A DNA stretch of 64,000 bases. It comes from Curvularia sp. ZM96. Lineage: Eukaryota; Ascomycota; Dothideomycetes; Pleosporales; Pleosporaceae. Position 1 is the stretch's first letter. Each line of letters opens with the position of its first letter. The position numbers and the translations under genes were made by a program. This document shows positions 56,674 to 64,000 of the stretch, piece by piece. The stretch is from NCBI GenBank assembly GCA_022457065.1, contig JAJGBQ010000001.1, forward strand, positions 1,612,001 through 1,676,000. The letters are read 5' to 3'. The notes under the pieces were generated by a model, which was not told the origin of the DNA, did not search any database, and was given only the letters and a program-made list of their open reading frames with translations.

Positions 56674-57750
56674 TTACGTCTCCATTGGGTCTCCACCCTC
56701 AAGAATGTGCGCGGGTATCCGTCCCTCCGCAAAGTCCTTCTCCAGGCGCGCCATCTCCGCAAGGCTGCTTGCATTGAGAATGGCAGCGCGCATTCGCTTT
56801 TTCTCATCGTCAGTGTAGATACGTTCCTTGCCCGAGTCGTTATCGCTGGTGAATGTCGGCACCACGAAGCCTTTTGATTTGTTGTTCGAGATCTGTACAA
56901 GTGAGTAAACGATCCACACTGGAGTGAAAATGCCGTCAATGGTACACACCTGATTGGCAAGCTCAGTCGGTTCTTCTGTAGTTCCAAACAGCTCTTTGGC
57001 CTTCTTTCGCTCGACATCGCGGACCTTGGTGAAATCTAGGAATCGCACGCTCGGACAGCGCCAGATGGTCCAATACCTATAGTTCTGCTGATAATTAGCT
57101 ATTTGTTTGCCGAGTTTGACTCACTCAGCGACTGAGCAAATCCCTTATCGCCAAGTAGCTCACCCGGCTTTGGGTTTGCTCTGTGGGCTCAAGATTGCTT
57201 GGTCTCCGAATAGGCCCAGGAGTTGGAGAAGCATGAGCGCTTACCACGCACCTCTTTGCTTGTAACTGGATTTCCCATCAGCGACAGATATGTCAGAGAT
57301 TTGAAGCCCGCCAAGGGGTCCAAATCAGCCAGCTCAGCGATTCTGTTCTTGGTCAGGACTAGGGTGTGGAGGTTCGGTATGCTGGACGAGAGGCTCGGCT
57401 GAATGTTCGAGATACGGTTTTGCGCAAGGAACAGCGTACGAAGGCGAGGTTGAAGAGGGAGATTGCCTAGTTGCGCGATGTCGTTGTCTGTAAGGTCTAT
57501 TGCGTCGTTGTCCTGTATGACATATTAGCACCCACTAGAGCGCTTGTGCATATTGCAGCCAACTTACTCGCGCCGCGCCCATGTTCTCAATGGCGGAGAT
57601 CTTGTGGCCTAAAATAAAGATTTTGATATCAACTCAGCTCTTAAGTGCAGTATCCATTCTTTTCGACGCACCTCGCAGATCGAGTTCACGCTCCGTGAGA
57701 CAGTTGATGAAGGAGAGGGAGTTGTTGATTAGGTCCGTTGTTAACCTCAT
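56674..57750 (-). CDS. LEA1: U2 snRNP protein A' (Lea1)
   Basis: Leucine-rich-repeat protein that binds U2B'' and stem-loop IV of U2 snRNA. Five exons: 57672-57750, 57568-57608, 57252-57512, 56950-57084 and 56674-56892 (introns of 63, 55, 167 and 57 nt), giving 244 residues. It starts MRLTTDLINNSLSFINCL and continues TERELDLRGHKISAIENMGAA. LRR units follow: AIDLTDNDIAQLGNLP, LRTLFLAQNRISNIQ, LHTLVLTKNRIAELADL and LTYLSLMGNPVTSKENYRYW. The cap is WRCPSVRFLDFTKVRDVERKKA. This is the most intron-rich gene in the window. The 167-nt third intron contains further GTGAGC-like donors, so alternative splicing there is possible. Confidence 0.94.
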
Positions 57751-58524
57751 TTTGGCGGCTGGCGATCGCGTGAAGTTGGTGTATTATGACGAGTGTATAG
57801 AATTTGAGCCCGGGTATCGAATGCTGGTTTGCGGGGGAACTGCGGAAGTCTGTCGCGGAAATGGAGCTCGTGCTGAAATTCATGGGCCGCGCTAGGAGCT
57901 CCCACTAGCGCGGCGCCCGCCTGATTGTCATTCCCCAAACACACTCGTGAAGTCACGACCGTTCTTGGTTTGTCGACCTAGCAGCCAGACGGCCCTCATT
58001 AGTCATTCACTCTACTCTTGAATATCCAGAAATAGTGTGTCTGACGGTCTCCGTGCACGAAGGCTCGGCTGGCGACTTTCTTCTCTCGAGACCATCTTTA
58101 TTAAAAGTGCTTCAGACCTGTAGACTAAATCTTGCGCTTGAAGCAGGCTTTAATTGCACCAACAATCCAAAACTCCAGCATAATGTTGCTCGTTTTCTAG
58201 AATGGAAATTTTTTCTTATCACAGACAAACGCTGTATTATCTGATCTTCCCATATACCCACCTGATGAACGCAGCCCTTCTCTTCACCAGCCTTTGTGAT
58301 GAGATGCGGGTTGTTTTCCTTGTGAGCTGGCTGCCTGAGGCTGTCTCTTCATACAATTCGTCGTAGCTAGCATCCGGTGAACACATGCACGTTTTGCCCA
58401 CAGCCCTTGTTCGCCTAGCCTCGTGTGCCGTGCAGCATTCAGAGGGCAGGGTGCAATCTTATATGCTAGTATATTTGCACCAAGTTTCATATTGGTATCC
58501 TCTTTCCATGCTGACAATCACATC
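57751..58524. promoter_or_regulatory. Divergent region, LEA1 and the Cys/His-rich gene
   Basis: No gene supported. Upstream regions of both neighbours; a short AT-rich segment spans 58195-58255. Confidence 0.45.
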
Positions 58525-59202
58525 ATGCCAGCCTGCCTCACTTGTGGTGTCCGCTTTCGAGGCCGAGGAAGTCATTGTAGGCTTCATTATAGTGGCTACG
58601 ATAATCTCAACACTATCAACCCCGGACCTTGTCACCAGCGCGATTCCAACAACAGTGCCACAAACCTTGGCGGCACTGGATTACACATCGAAAGTAACAA
58701 CTGGCGCCCCCACACTACATGGTTCGCTGATAGTCAGGATACCTACGCGAGTTATCCAAACCCCGATGCCATTGTTCTCTATAAAATCAATGAGGATATG
58801 CTTCAGTCCAATCTTGTTTCCGTGAACTTGGTACAGAACCTGGCTCAGGCCTTCTCCACCCTCACAGACGCACACCACGTTACATCTTTGAAATACTCAG
58901 TCAATCTCATGGCTGGAACACATACCCTCACTGCCGAGACAAACCTCGATCGCGAACGGTGCGGCGTATGCCGGCATTGGTTCCCAAATCACGAGAAGCT
59001 AGGACAGCATCACCAAGACTGTCCTGTCGCATGTGAGGAATGCAGCATTTGTTTGAGACCACAGGAGATTTGGTGGCACGCAGAGAATTTTAAACACGGG
59101 AGGTGTTTTGTGGAAGGGTGTGGCAATATCTTCCGAAAAGAGGGCGGTTGGAAAGTGGCAGTCGTGAGGAGGCACGTTCAAAAATGTCATTATTACGGTT
59201 GA
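58525..59202 (+). CDS. Orphan Cys/His-rich (zinc-finger-like) protein
   Basis: I do not recognise this gene. Single exon, 225 residues from the ATG at 58525; an in-frame ATG at 58423 would add 34 unconvincing residues. Several candidate zinc sites are visible. The N-terminus has CLTCGVRFRGRGSHCRLHY (C4, C7, H17, H21). A C2HC-type unit starts CGVCRHWFPNHEKLGQHH with a closing Cys (Cx2Cx12Hx3C). CSICLRPQEIWWHAENFKHG ends in a third Cys cluster. CFVEGCGNIF...RRHVQKCH forms Cx4Cx15Hx3C. The middle (30-140) has no recognisable motif, and no signal peptide or membrane span is seen. The regular spacing at both ends argues for a real protein. A nucleic-acid or protein-binding role is only a guess. 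Confidence 0.65.
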   Translation: MPACLTCGVRFRGRGSHCRLHYSGYDNLNTINPGPCHQRDSNNSATNLGGTGLHIESNNWRPHTTWFADSQDTYASYPNPDAIVLYKINEDMLQSNLVSVNLVQNLAQAFSTLTDAHHVTSLKYSVNLMAGTHTLTAETNLDRERCGVCRHWFPNHEKLGQHHQDCPVACEECSICLRPQEIWWHAENFKHGRCFVEGCGNIFRKEGGWKVAVVRRHVQKCHYYG

Positions 59203-59397
59203 AGGGAGCGGGTAGTTGACACTCTTTATGTCGTGGCCTACATCAAGACTACAGATAAACGTTAAATTTGCGTACACCAATTCTGCTGCGGAGAGATGTG
59301 AATGTATCGCGTTAACTCAAGTATCAAGGCCCGTAGATCTGGCAGTTGTCTAAGCGTAATGCCTGGCAACCCAGCATGTTGCAGCTCATACCGCCTA

Positions 59398-60859
59398 CTA
59401 TTTTATCGCCAGTACCATGCTCACAGCTGTGAGAGCGCCCACCAAACCCAAGGTCAACACAGCGGCAGCAAACGGAACCAGCGGAGGGCGTGTAGTGTTG
59501 CGTGACATGGCCTGAATTTCCATGTCCAAGCGCTCGGCCAGCTTCTCCTTGGAGAATTCCGCTATAACTCTGTTTCTACCGTGTGCGCCCATCTCTTTTA
59601 GCCTCTGTTCGCCAGGGCCATCTTCCAAAGCAACACGCATAACCTCTGTCCAATCCTGCACCTTTTTAACGTCCCTCAGCCACCCGGTCTGGCCATTTAC
59701 GACTGTCTCTGTAGGACCACCTTCATTGGCAGCCAGGACTGGCGTACCCACCAGCATTGCTTCGAGTGGGACGATGCCAAAATGCTCATGGAGAGGGGTA
59801 TACACGAGAAGACGTGCAGTTTGCAGGAGCGTAGCTTTGAAAGTGTGAGGGACCGAATGGAGGAAGAGGACCGCGATATCGTCTGGTATGCTTTGGGCGG
59901 TGACGACGGTTTTGGCAGTGGCGTGCTTCAGTTGGAGCGAGTCGGCCAGCTGGCACAGTTCCGTATATGTACTGACGTTTTCGGCCACCCGGGGGTCATA
60001 TCCGCCTGCAATGACCAGCCGCGCCTGCTCGCGCTCTATGGGCGACAACCCTGCGAATGCTCGGATGGCGAGTGCAACGTCCTTCTTCTTCTCAAAGCGA
60101 TTGATGCTTAGCAACACCTTTTTGTCCTTCCACAGTGGCGCGACATGGCTGGTGGGCTCGCCTGCGTGGATGTCGACGCATGGGTATACGACGCCAGGCT
60201 CACGGGTCCGGAGGCTGGGGAAGGCCTCGCCGAAGATACTCTTGGTGAAGTTGCTGTTGACGACGATGGTGTCGCTGCAGCCAGTACTCCAGCTCTCGAG
60301 CCAGTCGAAAGGCCCACGATACAGCGTCTTTAGGAGCCCACCCTTCTTGACGAGCAGCTTGTCGGGGAAGTGGCAGTAGAAGAGAATGCGAGGACGGGGC
60401 TGCAGCAGCCGCAGTAGAGGAATGCCCGCGCTGAGCTGATCGACGAAGAAGGCCGAGGGGTTGAGCTGCTGCAATTCCTTGGACAGCAGGGCAATTTGCA
60501 GGATCAAGTGCACCTGGCGCAGGATGGCGCAGAGTATAGCGAAGCGGCCTAGGATGGTCGAGGGGACGATGGTGTTTCCGCGCACTCGCACGTCGAGGGT
60601 TCCTTTGCGTCAGGGTCAGGTCTCAGCTGTTTGGCCATGCATGAGCGGCGTGTGTTCGACGGTGGAGACATGGTGATAGTAGAGGCTTACCGTCCCGCGC
60701 CTCGTCGAAGCAGTGCTGCGGGTCGCAGTACGACGTGAAGATGGTGACTTTGTGGCCGCGGTTTTGCAATCCAACCGCGGCATCGATGACTAGCCGCTCA
60801 GCCCCGCCAATGCCCAGATCCGGATGGAAAAAGACAATGTGCTGCTTGTCCTGTGCCAT
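59398..60859 (-). CDS. ALG2: Alpha-1,3/1,6-mannosyltransferase Alg2 (GT4)
   Basis: Adds the second and third mannose to the dolichol-linked oligosaccharide on the cytosolic face of the ER. Exon 1 is 60691-60859 and exon 2 59398-60602, with an 88-nt intron (GTAAGC...CTGAC...AAAG), giving 457 residues. Visible: IVFFHPDLGIGGAERLVID at the N-terminus, VDQLSAGIPLLRLL, FYCHFPDKLLVKK, VNSNFTKSIF, and LLSINRFEKKKDVALAI. The GT-B acceptor/donor motif is HEHFGIVPLEAMLVGTPVLA with the EX7E pattern. The C-terminal hydrophobic segment (about 430-455) fits the ER anchor. It is divergent from VPS15. Confidence 0.95.
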
Positions 60860-61291
60860 GGTACAATTTGCGCCGCCGACTTGTCATCTGGTGTCGTGTT
60901 CTGCTACGTGTGAGCTTGGGTGGATGCTTATCACATTACGCCGCGCCTTTCCGCCTTGGTGCTAGTCTGGTATGTTGCACATGATGCGCGACACACCCAT
61001 TGACACTCACCTGCAACCCGACACAGACACGCATATATCCCCACGTCTGCATATTCTAGTACCCTCTAACCGTCAAATGGACACTTCGAGGTGAAGCGCC
61101 ACTGCTGCACACTTGTGCTTTCCAACATGCTGGCTGCAAGGCAACAGCAGCAGCATTATTCCACACTACAGTAGAGTAGCATCAGCACCATCAGCACCAC
61201 CATCGCCAGCAAGAACGACGTGTGGCGACTACAACGACAGAAACCTCACCGCCAAAACGACTACTAGAAGAAGTCTACATCAGCAACCATC
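60860..61291. promoter_or_regulatory. Divergent promoter, ALG2 and VPS15
   Basis: Shared upstream region. The VPS15 leader contains CAGCAC/CACCAT-type short repeats (61181-61215). No gene supported. Confidence 0.45.
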
Positions 61292-64000
61292 ATGGGCCAA
61301 GGCTTCTCGCTCACGACGCTCTCGGCGGGCTCAGCCAATATCGATGTCCCGGAACTGGCTGACCTGCAATATGAGAAGTCGCTGGGCGCTGCCCGGTTTA
61401 TGAAAGCCGTTAGAGCACGCCACAAAGATGGTCTTGTGGTTGCTCGAGTAGTCATGAAACCCTACGCACACTTTGATTTCCATGACCATGTTAAGCGGCT
61501 GCTGCGTGAGTTGTTTAGAGAGCTGCTGCCACTTGATCATGTATGCTGATAAAGCGCAGATGAACGCAAGGTGCTTGCCGATGTCCCGAACGCTGTGGCA
61601 TATCATCGTGTCATTGAGACTGCAGCTTGTGGTTACCTGGTTCGCCAATACATCCACAGCTCCTTATACGATCGCCTAAGGTAGGTTATGTTTAAGCCGT
61701 CATCCTTGCAGTGGGCTGACTCTTGCGTAGCACACGGCCCTTCTTAGAGGAAATTGAGAAGAAATGGCTTTCGTTTCAGCTTCTTTGCGCTGTGCGAGAT
61801 TGCCATGCTAGAAACATCTTCCATGGTGACATCAAGACCGAAAACGTTTTGGTCACGTCCTGGAACTGGCTATACTTGGCCGACTTCTCTTCATCATACA
61901 AGCCGGCTCATCTGCCAGAAGACAATCCCGCCGACTTCTCCTTCTACTTTGACCTATCGGGCCGTCGAACCTGTTACCTGGCCCCCGAGAGATTCCTGGC
62001 GGCCGGTCAGCAACCCGAGGGTGCTGGCGATGTCAACTGGGCCATGGATATCTTCAGTGTAGGTTGCGTCATTGCAGAGTTGTTTCTCGAAGCCCCCATC
62101 TTCTCTCTGAGCCAGCTCTTCAAGTATCGCCAAGGCGAGTACGATCCCGAACACTCCCACCTCAGTAAGATTCAAGACTCAAATATTCGCGAGTTGATTC
62201 TCCACATGATTCAGATAGATCCCAGCTCGAGGATGACTGCAGACGACTATCTTACCCATTGGAAAGGGAAGGTGTTCCCAACATACTTTTATGGCTTCCT
62301 CCAACAGTACATGTATTCTATTACCGATCCTTCTTCTGGCCGAAAGCCTGTCACAACCGGTTCAGAACATCTCGGTGAGCCGGATGAGCGTATAGACCGG
62401 ATATTCAGTGACTACGACAAGATCTCTCATCTACTCTCGAGCGAGGAGGGAAAGCCGCTGGGCAGACCAGAATGCTCGCCTCCTCGGCCCAATGCCAAGC
62501 CTTTTCCCCTTTTCGTTAATATACCAAATTACCAACATCAGGCCTCTCCAGCGCAGAGTCTAGCTGTCGACGACGGTAACTTGATTTTTCTGACCATTGT
62601 CGTGTCTTGCTTACGGGGGACTGCAAGAGCTGCAGCTCGTGTTCGAGGTTTGGAACTTCTTCTCGCGTTCTCTGAGCGATTGACCGATGAAGCCAAACTT
62701 GACCGTGTGATTCCTTACGTGGCCCAGTTGCTGGCCGACAAATCCGAGCAGGTCAAGATTGCGGCGTTGCGCTCCTTAACGCAAATTCTTGCAATGGTAC
62801 AGGTCGTTTCGCCTATCAATGCTTACATCTTTCCCGAATATGTCCTTCCACGGCTTGAAGCATATCTCCCAGACTCATCTGGGAAGGTCGGGTCCCTTGT
62901 CCGTATGCAGTATGCACTGTGTATTGGTACATTGGCGACAACTGCGGCTAAATACCTCGATATGATTCAAGCATTACGCGCAGAGGGATCTTTACCTGCC
63001 GCCGATCCAGAAACTGAAGATGGCATGTCTTCGTCGGCAACCCGTAATCAGTTTGATTCAGATCGCCGCATACTGATTGAGGCCTTTGAGAAGCACACCA
63101 AATCTCTTCTCACCGATACCGATCCTGCTGTACGCCGAGCTATGCTTTTGTCTGTCTCCGACCTCTGTGTGTTTTTTGGAAGTCCTAGAGCCAACGACGT
63201 AGTTCTCAGTCATCTGAATACATATTTAAACGACCCAGATTGGATGCTCAAGTGCGCATTCTTCGAAAGCATTGTAGGCGTTGCCGTCTTTGTCGGAGGT
63301 GCCAGTCTGGAAGGTTACATACTACCACTTATGGTTCAGGCGTTGACAGATCCCGAAGAGTTTGTGGTAGAGAAAGTCATCAGATCACTATCCTCGATGG
63401 CGGAACTTGGTTTGCTCCAGCGCTCCAAGACATGGGAGCTAGTGGACATCCTTGCAAGGCTGACAATGCACCCAAATCTTTGGATACGGGAAGCAGCAGC
63501 TCAATTCATCTCTGCTGCATCAACATATCTATCGGTGGCCGATACGCATAGCATCCTGATCAACCTCATCAGGCCGTATCTAAAGGTCATTCCTGCTGAG
63601 TTTTCCCAATTGCGTATTCTGGAGTCTTTGAAGAGTCCTATGTCACGTCTGCTGTTGGAAATGGCTTCTAACTGGGCACTGCAAGCTCAAAAAGGACAAT
63701 TCTGGCTGGCAGCTAGACACCAACAAACGTTCACCTTTGGATCATCAGATGACAGCCTTCCAACTGTTTCGGGCCGAGAACTCGACCAAAAGGTCTTGCA
63801 GCGGTTGCCGAAGAATGAGGAAGACGAGTTGTGGCTACAAAAGCTGCGCAAAGCAGGGCTTAATTCCGATGAGGACTTCAAGCTGGTGGCACTCCGGGAG
63901 TTCATTTGGCGAGTTACCCATCGCCGGCGCTCCGACAGCCTTTCCACTCCCACCACCAGATTCAACAGCATTGTCACGCTAAAAGACCTTGGCGTCAAGG
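61292..64000 (+). CDS. VPS15: Vps15, protein-kinase-like subunit of the class III PI3-kinase complex (3' end outside window)
   Basis: Regulatory partner of Vps34 in vacuolar sorting and autophagy. Exons are 61292-61505, 61560-61680 and 61731 to the window end (introns of 54 and 50 nt); about 868 residues are visible. The start MGQGFS carries the Gly2 myristoylation signal. The kinase-like domain has VVARVVMKPY, FHGDIKTENVLV, LADFSSSYKP and YLAPERFL, with DFS for DFG as is normal for Vps15. From about 400 onwards HEAT-type helical repeats run to the window edge (VAQLLADKSEQVKIAALRSL, LLTDTDPAVRRAMLLSV, LNDPDWMLKCAFFESIV...). The C-terminal WD40 domain lies beyond 64000. Confidence 0.96.

Noticed and set aside
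61740..64000. Possible frameshift or pseudogene in VPS15 because the first frame stops near 61549
   Set aside because: Two short introns with good splice signals restore one continuous frame to the window end.
1..64000. Transposons, CRISPR arrays, prophage or biosynthetic cluster
   Set aside because: No terminal repeats, transposase or reverse-transcriptase frames, spaced direct repeats, or PKS/NRPS-type genes were seen.

Overview
This is nuclear DNA of a filamentous ascomycete (Pezizomycotina). Most genes are single-copy eukaryotic core genes. They are interrupted by short spliceosomal introns (45-167 nt, GT...AG, often with CTAAC/CTGAC branch sites) and lie in compact, alternating orientation. 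Dothideomycetes/Pleosporales is my impression from overall style only and is not proven. I see no transposon, CRISPR array, RIP-degraded AT-rich block or secondary-metabolite cluster.

Layout. 1-14.3 kb: 5' part of a KRE2/KTR mannosyltransferase (minus), PAT1, a secreted pepsin-like protease, a 948-residue protein with a degenerate XPF-nuclease-like region (possible ZIP2/SHOC1-like meiotic factor), OPI10/Hikeshi, an HD-domain protein and a secreted L-asparaginase. 14.7-27.1 kb, all minus: IML1 (GATOR1/SEACIT), an NAD(P)-binding protein and a PMC1-type Ca2+ pump. 27.1-31.8 kb: a 4.7-kb stretch without a supportable gene. 31.8-38.4 kb: a DHA2-type transporter (minus) divergent from a glutamine-amidotransferase-like protein, an intron-containing tRNA-Trp and the YND1 apyrase. 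38.8-45.5 kb: an F-box protein divergent from RPB8, and a Nudix hydrolase divergent from TRM12/TYW2. 47-59.2 kb: LST4 (folliculin-interacting protein), a glutathionyl-hydroquinone-reductase-like GST, NUP49 divergent from FIP1, LEA1 (U2A'), and an orphan Cys/His-rich protein. 59.4-64 kb: ALG2 divergent from the start of VPS15.

How genes relate. Several products meet in nutrient sensing at the vacuole: IML1, LST4, VPS15, a possible vacuolar amino-acid transporter, a possible vacuolar Ca2+ pump and asparaginase. Another group handles RNA: RPB8, FIP1, LEA1, PAT1, TRM12, NUP49 and tRNA-Trp. A third serves glycosylation and the Golgi: the KTR enzyme, ALG2 and YND1. This is ordinary fungal gene order and I do not claim an operon-like system. 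Exon structures below were derived by hand from splice signals and reading frame; every multi-exon model given closes in frame.
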